Source: Bog-159 sp963709155
GTDB lineage: Bacteria > Acidobacteriota > Terriglobia > Bryobacterales > Bryobacteraceae
DNA: 64,000 bases
Assembly (NCBI GenBank): GCA_963709155.1
Contig: CAVPVD010000007.1
Span: 2,790,001-2,854,000 of the forward strand
Direction: 5' to 3'
The translations under genes were made by a program, and so were the position numbers. Positions 17,008-24,842 of this stretch are shown one piece after another; position 1 is the first letter of the stretch, and the number at the start of each line of letters is the position of its first letter. The notes under the pieces were generated by a model. The model searched no databases and was not told where the DNA came from. It saw only the letters and a list, made by a program, of their open reading frames with translations.

Positions 17008-17331
17008 ATGAACACTGTGGCGAATAGCGACCCGAGCATCCTCAGGGTGCGCGTGACAAGAGACGAGATCATTGCGGATCTGGCCGACGGCCGGGTCATC
17101 AGCGTCCCGTTGGCGTGGTCCTGGCGATTGTACGAAGCCACCGCTGCACAGCGCGCGAACTTTCGTTTGATTGGAACCGGCCAAGGAGTGCATTGGCCCG
17201 ACGTTGACGAGGATATCAGTGTCGAAGGCTTGCTGCACGGTGCTCCGGCGCATCGGCCGAAAACCGCGGCGCGCACCGGCCGCCCGTCCGGCGCTACCGC
17301 CGCCCCTCGCCCCGCCGCAACTCCAAAATAA
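17008..17331 (+). CDS. DUF2442-domain protein
   Basis: Residues 10-85 match the DUF2442 pattern: a first strand-turn VRVTRDEIIADLADGRVISV, then PLAWSWRLYEAT, and the terminal WPDVDEDISVEGLL. The family is small, cytoplasmic and often linked to toxin-antitoxin-like loci; function is unknown. Start at 17008 follows GTGGAGG. The last ~35 residues are Ala/Pro/Arg-rich and overlap, convergently, 38 bases of the arsenate-reductase-like gene, so the tail may be non-essential. No partner gene (such as DUF4160) is seen. Confidence 0.75.
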   Translation: MNTVANSDPSILRVRVTRDEIIADLADGRVISVPLAWSWRLYEATAAQRANFRLIGTGQGVHWPDVDEDISVEGLLHGAPAHRPKTAARTGRPSGATAAPRPAATPK

Positions 17332-17713
17332 GCCCCATCACCCTGGTCTCGATCTCGTCCCGGATCTTACAATGGGTCTCGTAATCCTCCGCCACCGGAT
17401 CTGGAACCGGCCAATCGCGCACCGGCGTTTCGATCTCCGGCGGCAGATCGTATCCGCTCATATTCACGAACAGGTCGAACTGCGCGCGGCCAAGCTGCTT
17501 CAAACTCTTCGGGAATTGGTCGCGGATGTCGATGTTCTTTTCGTCCATCGCGCGCACCGTATCCTGGGCCACCATGTAGGCGGGGGCCAGGCCGGCGCTG
17601 CCGGCGATCAACACGTCGGAGCCATACTTGCGCGCGAAGCCTTCAGCCATCTGGCTGCGGCAGGAGTTGCCGATACAGATAAAAAGAACGCGGGTTTTTG
17701 CGGTGGGGAACAT
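17294..17713 (-). CDS. Low-molecular-weight phosphotyrosine phosphatase / arsenate-reductase-like protein
   Basis: The phosphate-binding loop CIGNSCRS near residue 13 is the C-x5-R-S signature of the LMW-PTP/ArsC family, and DWPVPDP near residue 102 supplies the general-acid Asp loop. It could reduce arsenate with thioredoxin or dephosphorylate protein tyrosine. The family cannot be split safely by sequence alone, and no ars regulator or efflux gene adjoins. It lies one base after pdxT on the same strand, so it is probably the last gene of the MocR-pdxS-pdxT operon. Confidence 0.85.
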   Translation of the reverse strand: MFPTAKTRVLFICIGNSCRSQMAEGFARKYGSDVLIAGSAGLAPAYMVAQDTVRAMDEKNIDIRDQFPKSLKQLGRAQFDLFVNMSGYDLPPEIETPVRDWPVPDPVAEDYETHCKIRDEIETRVMGLILELRRGEGRR

Positions 17714-17714
17714 G

Positions 17715-18293
17715 TCAGAGTTTGGACAAGAAGAACTCGTGCACGCGGGAATCGGCCGTCAGCTCCGGATGAAATGTCGCCGCCAGGTGGCGCCCTTGCT
17801 CCACCAGCACCGGATCGCCTTCGTAGCGGGCCAGCACCCGCGCTTGCGGCCCTACGCGGCGGATTACCGGAGCGCGGATAAAGACCGCTTCCATTTCGCC
17901 GGGATGGGTGCGCGCGGCAAATTCGGCTTCGGGCGTGAAGTGCGCCACGCGGCTATCGATCTGGCGGCCGTACGCGTTGCGTTCCACGTCGATATCCATC
18001 AGGCCCAAGCCCTCCTGTTCCGGATTGGAAATGCCGGCGGCCAGCAGGATGGCTCCGGCGCAGGTGCCGAAGATGGGGCGCCGCCGTCCGAAAGCCGCCA
18101 GCGGGGCCAGCAGGTTTTCGGCGTGCAGCAACTTCAGCATGGTGGTGCTTTCGCCGCCCGGGATCACCAGGCCATCCACCGCGTCCAGATCGGCTGCGGT
18201 GCGCACGAAGACGGGATCGGCTCCCAATCCGGCCAGCGCGCGCCCATGGGCCTCGAAATCGCCTTGCAGGGCCAGAATGCCTATCTTCTTCAT
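17715..18293 (-). CDS. pdxT: PdxT, glutaminase subunit of pyridoxal 5'-phosphate synthase
   Basis: Class I glutamine amidotransferase that delivers ammonia to PdxS for vitamin B6 synthesis. It opens with the family sequence KKIGILALQGDFEAH, has the oxyanion strand VIPGGESTTM, the nucleophilic Cys in FGTCAGAILLA and a C-terminal His/Glu pair in ATFHPELT. 192 residues, standard length. It lies 19 bases after pdxS in the same operon. Confidence 0.97.
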   Translation of the reverse strand: MKKIGILALQGDFEAHGRALAGLGADPVFVRTAADLDAVDGLVIPGGESTTMLKLLHAENLLAPLAAFGRRRPIFGTCAGAILLAAGISNPEQEGLGLMDIDVERNAYGRQIDSRVAHFTPEAEFAARTHPGEMEAVFIRAPVIRRVGPQARVLARYEGDPVLVEQGRHLAATFHPELTADSRVHEFFLSKL

Positions 18294-18312
18294 GGATTAC
18301 AGGAGCAAATGG

Positions 18313-19197
18313 CTACCAGCCGCGCGTTTGCAGCAGCTCGCCTTCGGGGATCTTGGAGATGTCCAGCCCGGGCATGGCCATGCCCAGCTCCTCGCTGGCT
18401 TCGAGCAGCTTCATGGGGTCCTTGTAATAGGTGGTGGCCCGCACGATGGCGCGCGCGCGCGCGTCCGGATCGGACGACTTGAAAATGCCCGATCCCACGA
18501 AGGTGGCCTCCGCGCCCAACTGCATCACCAGCGCGGCGTCGGCCGGCGTGGCGATGCCGCCCGCGGAGAAGTTCGGCACGGGCAGCTTGCCGTGCTGCGC
18601 CACCCACTCTACCAGTTCGAGCGGGGCCTGCAATTCCTTCGAGGCGTGCACCAGTTCTTCGGCGCCCAGCACCGTGAGCTGTTTCATCTCTTTCTGGATG
18701 GTGCGCATGTGCCGCACCGCTTCCACGATGTTGCCGGAGCCGGCCTCGCCCTTGGTGCGGATCATGGCCGCGCCTTCCGCGATACGCCGCAGGGCTTCGC
18801 CCAGGTTGCGCGCGCCGCATACGAACGGCACTTTGAAATCGCGCTTGGCGATGTGGTGCACTTCGTCGGCGGGCGTCAGGACTTCGCTCTCGTCGATGTA
18901 ATCGACGCCCAGCGCTTCGAGGATGCGGGCTTCCATGAAGTGGCCGATGCGGGCTTTGGCCATCACCGGGATGCTCACGGTCTGCATGATCTCGCGGATC
19001 TTGTTGATGGGGGCCATGCGCGCCACGCCGCCTTCGCTGCGGATATCGGCGGGCACGCGCTCCAGCGCCATCACCGCGGCGGCGCCGGCCTTTTCTGCGA
19101 TGAGGGCTTGCTCGGCGTTGGTGACATCCATGATCACGCCGCCCTTCAGCATCTCGGCTAAGCCGACTTTCACGCGAAACGTTTCGTCGAGGAACAT
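18313..19197 (-). CDS. pdxS: PdxS, synthase subunit of pyridoxal 5'-phosphate synthase
   Basis: TIM-barrel enzyme making PLP from ribose 5-phosphate, glyceraldehyde 3-phosphate and ammonia supplied by PdxT. Family landmarks are FRVKVGLAEMLKGGVIMDV, the catalytic Lys in VMAKARIGHF, VCGARNLGEALRRI, the second Lys in IRTKGEAGSGN and FSAGGIATPADAAL. The start at 19197 is preceded by GGAAGGAG. A longer frame (to 19248) would add a non-conserved extension. 294 residues, normal. Confidence 0.97.
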   Translation of the reverse strand: MFLDETFRVKVGLAEMLKGGVIMDVTNAEQALIAEKAGAAAVMALERVPADIRSEGGVARMAPINKIREIMQTVSIPVMAKARIGHFMEARILEALGVDYIDESEVLTPADEVHHIAKRDFKVPFVCGARNLGEALRRIAEGAAMIRTKGEAGSGNIVEAVRHMRTIQKEMKQLTVLGAEELVHASKELQAPLELVEWVAQHGKLPVPNFSAGGIATPADAALVMQLGAEATFVGSGIFKSSDPDARARAIVRATTYYKDPMKLLEASEELGMAMPGLDISKIPEGELLQTRGW

Positions 19198-19213
19198 AGT
19201 TACTCCTTCCAAA

Positions 19214-20701
19214 TCAAACCATAGCGGGAGCCGGTTCGAGCGCGGCATGCGACCGCGCCCTCTCCAGCTCGCTTGAAAAAATCGCTCCCAGGGTGGCCAG
19301 GCCTTTGCGGATCTCGTCCGGCGTCAGGCCCGCAAAACTCAGCCGCAGCGAGCCCGGATCGAAGCGTGAAACCGCAAAATATTTGCCCGGCAAGTAAGAT
19401 ACATTTTCGCGGTGCGCGCGGGCTAGCAGTTCTCCGGCATCGAGCGGCTCAGGTAGCCGCACCCACAGATTCATGCCGCCTTGCGGACGGGTGAAGCGGG
19501 TTCCAGCGGGCAGATAGCGGTCGCACGCCGCCAGCACCGCGGCCAGGCGTTCGGCGCCGGCTTGCAGCATGTGCGCGCGATGCGCGGCCATACGGCCCGA
19601 TTCCGCGAAACGTAGCAGCACGGCTTGCGAAAGCTGATCGGTATGCAGATCGGCCAATTGCTTCGATTGCGCCAGGCGCGCGATCAGCGGCCGTGGACCC
19701 AGCACCCAACCCACGCGCAATCCGGGGAAGGTGATTTTCGAGAAGCTGCGCAACAGGACCACGTGCCCACCATCGGCGGACTGCTTGATGGGCGGCAGGT
19801 CTTCTCCGCGATAGCGCAATTCGCCGTAAATATCGTTTTCCACCAGCGGCACGCCCGCGGCCTCGACGGCGCGCAGCAGGGCGGCGCGGACGGCCACCGG
19901 AAGGGTAGCGCCGGTAGGATTCTGGAAGTTCGAAGTCACCACGATCAGGCGTGGCCGCTCGCGCTCGATGGCCGCCTGCAGGGGCTCGATCCCCACGCCC
20001 TCCGCGCCCACCGGAACCCCGATAAGCTGCGCACCGGCCTCCAGGAAGAGGCTTTTCAGTCCAGGGTAGACGGGGTCTTCGACCACCACCTTGTCGCCCG
20101 GGCGGAGCAGCACGCGGCCGAGCAGGTCGAGGGACTGCTGGCAGCCGTTGGTCACGATCAGGTCGTCGTCGGGTCCGGCCAGGTTTTCGGCGCGGGCGGC
20201 GTCCAGCAGGTAGCGGCGCAGCGGCTCGTATCCGCGCGGCGAGCCGAGTTGCAGGATATGGGCGAAATCCGGGCCGGCCATTACCTCTTCGCAGCTTGCG
20301 CGCAGGGCGTCCAGGGGGAAGAGTTGTTCGGAGGGACGGGAGGTGGCAAAGCTGACGCCTTCGCGCGCGAGAGGTCCGGGGGCGGGAGGCTGGGGGCTGG
20401 CGGACGAGCGTTCCAGAAGGTGGGTCCAATCGAGCGGGCGGTTCGGGGCCGGTTGACGCTGGAGGGCGACGAAGCTGCCGCGTCCCACCTGGCCCGTGAT
20501 GAAGCCTTCGGATTCCAGGAGTTCGTAGGCGGCCGCGACCGTGGTCCGGTTCAGTCCAAGCGAGCCGGCCAATTCACGGGTGGCGGGAAGGCGTTCGCCG
20601 GTGGCCAAGCGCCCGGATTGGATCAGGCTGGTGAAGTAGGCGTAAAGCTGCTTATAGATCGGGAGGGTTGAGGAAGCATCCAGTTGAGGCTGGGGGACCA
20701 C
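19214..20701 (-). CDS. MocR/PdxR-type transcriptional regulator (GntR wHTH fused to aminotransferase-like domain)
   Basis: Residues 10-80 are a GntR winged helix (LPIYKQLYAYFTSLIQSGRL, then RLPATRELAGSLGLNRTTV). Residues ~110-480 are a fold-type I aminotransferase domain with YEPLRRYLL, TNGCQQSLDLL and the PLP-binding Lys in LRSFSKITFPGLRVGWV. MocR proteins use PLP as a sensor. Lying 16 bases upstream of pdxS on the same strand, it is best read as PdxR, sensing B6 status and controlling pdxST. Most described pdxR genes are divergent from pdxST; this co-directional order is less usual. 495 residues. Confidence 0.88.
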   Translation of the reverse strand: MVPQPQLDASSTLPIYKQLYAYFTSLIQSGRLATGERLPATRELAGSLGLNRTTVAAAYELLESEGFITGQVGRGSFVALQRQPAPNRPLDWTHLLERSSASPQPPAPGPLAREGVSFATSRPSEQLFPLDALRASCEEVMAGPDFAHILQLGSPRGYEPLRRYLLDAARAENLAGPDDDLIVTNGCQQSLDLLGRVLLRPGDKVVVEDPVYPGLKSLFLEAGAQLIGVPVGAEGVGIEPLQAAIERERPRLIVVTSNFQNPTGATLPVAVRAALLRAVEAAGVPLVENDIYGELRYRGEDLPPIKQSADGGHVVLLRSFSKITFPGLRVGWVLGPRPLIARLAQSKQLADLHTDQLSQAVLLRFAESGRMAAHRAHMLQAGAERLAAVLAACDRYLPAGTRFTRPQGGMNLWVRLPEPLDAGELLARAHRENVSYLPGKYFAVSRFDPGSLRLSFAGLTPDEIRKGLATLGAIFSSELERARSHAALEPAPAMV

Positions 20702-20910
20702 AGCCCAAGGATACCATATTGGGTGGCCGGATAAATCGCCATCGCGACAAGGGACGGCGGGAATCGGCCGAACGAAGCTAATTCAGAGTTAACCGCATTA
20801 AAATGTTGCGTTTGTATAGGTTGTTTGGGTCTGCTTCGGCGACTTGGGCGTTGTGCATCTTTGTGCACGTTTCTGCGTTTTTACTGAATAGGCCAGCCAA
20901 AATGGCTGGC

Positions 20911-23900
20911 TTACTGTACGGTAAGCGGCTTGACGCTCCCTTGCAGGGCCGGCAGGTCGGCCTGCTGGATATCCGACCACCGTTTCATATATTGGTCCAC
21001 TTCCGCCTTAACCTTATCGAACTGTTTCAGGGCGGCTTCGGTGGGCGCCGAATCGGACTCGCTGTCCACGATCAGGGCCAGCCCCGCCAGGCTTCCGTCC
21101 ACTCCCATCCCGTAGTTCAAGGAATCCTCGTTGGCCTTGATCTTCACATTCAGCAGGTGATCCTGCAGTGCGCCGAGCTTCTCGTCGAGCGCCTGGGCGC
21201 CGGCCAACTTCAGGCGTTTCTGGAGATCCTGAAGCTGTGCGCGCAGGTCCAGGATCTGGTTTGCGGCAGTATAGACGCGGGTCAGCTCATCGTGAATCTG
21301 CATCAGGGTGGTGAACTGCTTCTCCAGATCGTCCGGCGCGGCCTTCACGCGCGGATCGGGTTTCAGTTCGAGCGGCTCCGTCAGCGTCTTGCCATCCACC
21401 GTCAGTTTCACCTGGTATTTGCCGGGCAGCGCCATGGGACCCTTGGAGCCGCCTTCGTACTCGAACAGGTAATAATCCTTGACCCGAGGCGCGCCCTGGT
21501 AGCGCAAGTCCCAGACGAAGCGGTTCATACCCGCCTTGACTTCGAGCTGGTTCTTGGGCTTCTCGTCGTCCGGATCGAGGGGTTCCTCCAAGGGCTCCGG
21601 ATCAGTGGACGAATAGCGACGCACGAGCTTTCCGGCGGAATCGAGGAATTCGAGGGTGGCCGCCTTGGGCTTCTCCAGCACGGAGAAATAGATGACGGCG
21701 CCGGCAGGCGGGTTCTGGCCGGAAGTGGGCGCTTCCTTTGGGCTGGCGGAGGAGTGCACGCGCCAGGCGGACGCGGGAACGCCCAGCCACAAAGGGGCTT
21801 TGCGCGAAGCCTCGCTCGATTGCCGCAGCGGCGAGATATCGTCGAGAATCCAGAACGACCGGCCGTGGGTGGCCAGGATCAGGTCGTTCGCGTGGACGAC
21901 CAGGTCATGCACCGGTACGGTGGGCAGGTTGAGTTGCAGCGACTCCCAGTTTTCGCCCGCATCGTACGAAACAAAAACGCCGGTTTCCGTTCCGGCGAAC
22001 AGCAGGCCGGTGCGCACCGGATCTTCACGCACGGCGCGCACGAAGGAGCCCTCGGGGATGCCCCGCACCAGCAGTTTCCAGGTCTTGCCATAGTCCGTCG
22101 TGCCGTAGATGTAAGGCCGCAGATCGTCGTTCGAGTGCCGATCGACGGCCAGCCAGGCGGTGCCGGCATTGAACGGCGAGGCATCGATCTGGCTGATCTT
22201 GCTCCATTCGGGCATCTGTTTCGGCGTCACGTCCGCCCAGGTCTGGCCGCCGTCGCGGGTGACGTGCACCAACCCATCGTCGGAGCCCGCCCAGATCAGG
22301 CCCTTCGTCACGGGCGATTCGGCCACGGCGAAGATGGTGTCGTAATACTCGGTGCCGGTGTCGTCGATGGTGATGGGTCCGCCGGAGGGTTGCTGCTTGC
22401 TCTTGTCGTTGCGGGTGAGGTCGCCCGATATGGCTTCCCAGTGCATGCCCGCATCGGTGGTGCGGAAGAGGCGTTCGCCGCCGTGATAGAGCACGTTGGG
22501 ATCGTGGGGTGAAATCAGCAGCGGGGCGGTCCACTGAAAGCGGTGCTCCAGGCCGGCGGCGCCTTTGCCGTCGCTCAGGACAGCGGACACACCAATAGTC
22601 TTGGCCTGGCCCGTACGCTTGTCGAAGCGGGTCAGCAATCCCTGGTAATCACCGGCGAAAACGATATCCGGATCGGGCAGGTAAGGCGCGATGTATCCGG
22701 CCTCGCCGCCGCCCACCGGATACCAGTCCTCCCGCTCGATGGTGGCGCCTTCGGATCCGCGCGTCGCAATGGCCACGCTGGAATTATCCTGCTGCGAACC
22801 ATAGACGTAGTAGGGAAAGCGATTGTCGGCGACCACGTGATAGAACTGCGCGGTGGGCTGGTTATCCTGGCGGGTCCAATGATCGCCGCCGTCCACGGTG
22901 ACGGTTGCGCCGCCGTCGTCGGTCTGGATCATGCGCCGGGTATTGAGGGGATCGATCCAGAGGCCGTGATTGTCGCCGTGGGGGACCTTGATCTTGTTGA
23001 AGGTGCGGCCGCCGTCGATGGAGCGGTGAAAATCGACGTTGAGGACGTAGACCGTATTGGGGTCCTTCGGATCGGCCACGACGTGCATGTAATACCAGGC
23101 GCGCTGGATCAGGCGATGGTCGGGATTGATCAACTCCCACTTGTCGCCGCCATCGTCGGAGCGGTAGAGGCCGCCGTTGCGCGCTTCGATGAGCGCCCAG
23201 ACGCGGTCGGAATTCGCGGCCACGGCCACGCCGATTTTGCCGTAGGGGCCTTCGGGCAGTCCGTCGCCCGCCAGTTTCTTCCAGGTATCGCCGCCATCGC
23301 CGGAACGGTAGAGTCCGCTGCCCTGGCCGCCGCTAGAGAGAGTCCAAGGCTGGCGGCGCACCTGCCACATGGCGGCGAAGAGGATGTGGGAATTGTGCGG
23401 ATCGAAGGCTACATCGATGCCGCCGGTGTTCTCGTCGACGAACAGGACCTTGGCCCAGGTCTTGCCGCCGTCGGTGGTGCGGAAGATGCCGCGCTCCTGA
23501 TTAGGCCCGTAAGGATGCCCAAGCGCAGCCACGAAAACGATGCCGGGATCGCGCGGGTCAACGATCAGCTTGCCGATCGCGCGGGAGTCGCGCAGGCCCA
23601 CGTTCTTCCAGGTTTTGCCCGCGTCGAGCGATTTGTAGACGCCGTCGCCGGTGGCGGCATTGCCGCGGATGCAGCCTTCGCCGGTGCCGACATAGATGAT
23701 GTTGGGATCGGACGGCGCCACGGCCAGGCTGCCGATGGAGGAAGACTTCTCGTGGTCGAAGACGGGCTTCCAGGTGGTGGCGCCATCCGTGGATTTCCAG
23801 ACGCCGCCGCCGGTGGAGCCGAAGTAGTAAGTGGTGGGATCGCCGGGGACGCCCGAGGCGGTCAAGGAGCGGCCGCCGCGGAATGGGCCAATCGCACGGT

Positions 23901-24036
23901 ACTGCATGCCCTGTTCGGACTTCTCTTTGTCCTTGTCGTTATCGTTGTCCTTGGCTTTATCGGGCGGGGTGGTTTGGGCCAGCAGAAAAGGCGCGGCTGC
24001 CAGGCAGGCGAAGGCGAGAGGTCGAACACGGGTCAT
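20911..24036 (-). CDS. Large secreted BNR/Asp-box beta-propeller protein (VPS10/sortilin-like)
   Basis: A signal peptide (RVRPLAFACLAAAPFLLA) precedes an Asp/Lys repeat linker (DNDNDKDKEK) and a long propeller of BNR units of the form S-x-D-G-G-x-T-W, for example KSTDGATTW, RTTDGGKTW, RSGDGGDTW and VTRDGGQTW. A C-terminal alpha-helical region follows. Family members, common in Acidobacteriota and Bacteroidota, are often called glycosyl hydrolase or sialidase-like, but the sialidase Arg triad and FRIP motif are not visible, so a binding or scaffold role is as likely. About 1041 residues, monocistronic. Confidence 0.85.
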   Translation of the reverse strand: MTRVRPLAFACLAAAPFLLAQTTPPDKAKDNDNDKDKEKSEQGMQYRAIGPFRGGRSLTASGVPGDPTTYYFGSTGGGVWKSTDGATTWKPVFDHEKSSSIGSLAVAPSDPNIIYVGTGEGCIRGNAATGDGVYKSLDAGKTWKNVGLRDSRAIGKLIVDPRDPGIVFVAALGHPYGPNQERGIFRTTDGGKTWAKVLFVDENTGGIDVAFDPHNSHILFAAMWQVRRQPWTLSSGGQGSGLYRSGDGGDTWKKLAGDGLPEGPYGKIGVAVAANSDRVWALIEARNGGLYRSDDGGDKWELINPDHRLIQRAWYYMHVVADPKDPNTVYVLNVDFHRSIDGGRTFNKIKVPHGDNHGLWIDPLNTRRMIQTDDGGATVTVDGGDHWTRQDNQPTAQFYHVVADNRFPYYVYGSQQDNSSVAIATRGSEGATIEREDWYPVGGGEAGYIAPYLPDPDIVFAGDYQGLLTRFDKRTGQAKTIGVSAVLSDGKGAAGLEHRFQWTAPLLISPHDPNVLYHGGERLFRTTDAGMHWEAISGDLTRNDKSKQQPSGGPITIDDTGTEYYDTIFAVAESPVTKGLIWAGSDDGLVHVTRDGGQTWADVTPKQMPEWSKISQIDASPFNAGTAWLAVDRHSNDDLRPYIYGTTDYGKTWKLLVRGIPEGSFVRAVREDPVRTGLLFAGTETGVFVSYDAGENWESLQLNLPTVPVHDLVVHANDLILATHGRSFWILDDISPLRQSSEASRKAPLWLGVPASAWRVHSSASPKEAPTSGQNPPAGAVIYFSVLEKPKAATLEFLDSAGKLVRRYSSTDPEPLEEPLDPDDEKPKNQLEVKAGMNRFVWDLRYQGAPRVKDYYLFEYEGGSKGPMALPGKYQVKLTVDGKTLTEPLELKPDPRVKAAPDDLEKQFTTLMQIHDELTRVYTAANQILDLRAQLQDLQKRLKLAGAQALDEKLGALQDHLLNVKIKANEDSLNYGMGVDGSLAGLALIVDSESDSAPTEAALKQFDKVKAEVDQYMKRWSDIQQADLPALQGSVKPLTVQ

Positions 24037-24227
24037 CGGTCCATGTTACAACGTGTGGGCGGCGCGCGATTCGTTAGCGGCGTTTTGCGGCAGGCTCAGG
24101 GTTTTTGGGTTTCACCGCATCATATCCGTCCTCCGCGCGGCGAAGCTCTATGATCCAATAAACGTTCAGTCCGGGACCAACAGGATGTAAATCTGTGGCG
24201 GATGCCGGGTTTTGGAGGCCAGAAAAG

Positions 24228-24521
24228 ATGGCGAAGCTAGGAAGTGACAAACGGCCTGCGATTGTCCGCGTGCAATCCACGGAGGAGGCCGAGGAAATCG
24301 TCGAATTTGCTCGGGCACGCGGCTGGAAAGTGATTGTGGGCGTGGAGCCCGATCAACCCGAAGACTGTTCGGATCTTCATAAACTCATGCGCACCGAGGT
24401 AAAGCCGGAAACCAAGCCGCGCCTGCCGCCGAAAATCAGCGGTAATGATTACTGCCCTTGCCGCAGCGGCAAGAAGTACAAAAAGTGCTGCGGCGCTGTG
24501 ATTGCGAGTCAGGAGGCATGA
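24228..24521 (+). CDS. SEC-C metal-binding protein (PBPRA1643 family)
   Basis: The ATG at 24228 sits behind GGAGG and starts with MAKLGSDKRPAIVRVQ, the family opening. An upstream in-frame ATG at 24195 adds only a non-conserved extension. The middle, WKVIVGVEPDQPEDCSDL, is typical. The C-terminal SEC-C motif is CPCRSGKKYKKCCG, a zinc site like that of the SecA C-terminus. The family is small and cytoplasmic with no proven role. It overlaps the following RNase HI relic by ATGA, suggesting they were once co-translated. Confidence 0.9.
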   Translation: MAKLGSDKRPAIVRVQSTEEAEEIVEFARARGWKVIVGVEPDQPEDCSDLHKLMRTEVKPETKPRLPPKISGNDYCPCRSGKKYKKCCGAVIASQEA

Positions 24522-24774
24522 GGAAAGTCTCCCTGATCCCTGACGGCGCTTGTGTCGGCAATCCCGGCCCAGGGGGGTGGCCTGCGTGCTTCTGTGCGGC
24601 GGTGTAAAGAAGGAGTTGTTCGGATTCGATCCGCGCAGCACCAACAACTGGATCAGAGGGCACGCCGGCCACGAGGACAACACCCGGTGCGACTGGCTGG
24701 CACAGAATGCGGCAACTGCTCAGCGAAGTTCCGGGAGGATAACCGGCCGCACGGTTGCCGATATCGGGATTTGA
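24518..24774 (+). pseudogene. rnhA: Ribonuclease HI relic with frameshift and internal deletion
   Basis: From the ATG overlapping the upstream stop, the frame reads PDGACVGNPGPGGW, the RNase HI opening with the first catalytic Asp. One base is then missing after GGTGG and the family sequence continues in another frame: ACVLLCGGVKKELFGFDPR and STNN. RNase HI should continue with RMEL and about 70 further residues carrying the catalytic Glu and second Asp. Here STNN runs straight into IRGHAGHEDNTRCDWLA, the C-terminal motif. Two of four catalytic residues are absent, so the product cannot be an active nuclease. Confidence 0.8.
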
Positions 24775-24809
24775 TGTTCCCGTTGGGCCGGAAGAAAGGC
24801 ATTTATGGC

Positions 24810-24842
24810 CGCCGATAAACGCCGATGGACGCCGATAAAACT
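24810..24842. repeat. Short degenerate tandem repeat of a GCCGATAAAC-like unit
   Basis: Three imperfect copies of ACGCCGAT-plus-spacer follow each other at the 3' end of the phosphatase gene. Similar intergenic tandem motifs are frequent in environmental genomes; no function is evident. Confidence 0.4.

Noticed and set aside
22543..24153. 536-codon open frame opposite the BNR propeller gene
   Set aside because: It is the antisense of repeated GC-rich BNR codons. Composition is Ala/Gly/Val/Asp-biased with no domain.
24074..24227. Possible protein tail on the minus strand ending in a Lys/Pro-rich sequence (VKPKNPEPAAKRR)
   Set aside because: It has protein-like character, but the upstream part runs antisense through the SEC-C gene and nothing recognisable is present. 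Left as unexplained.
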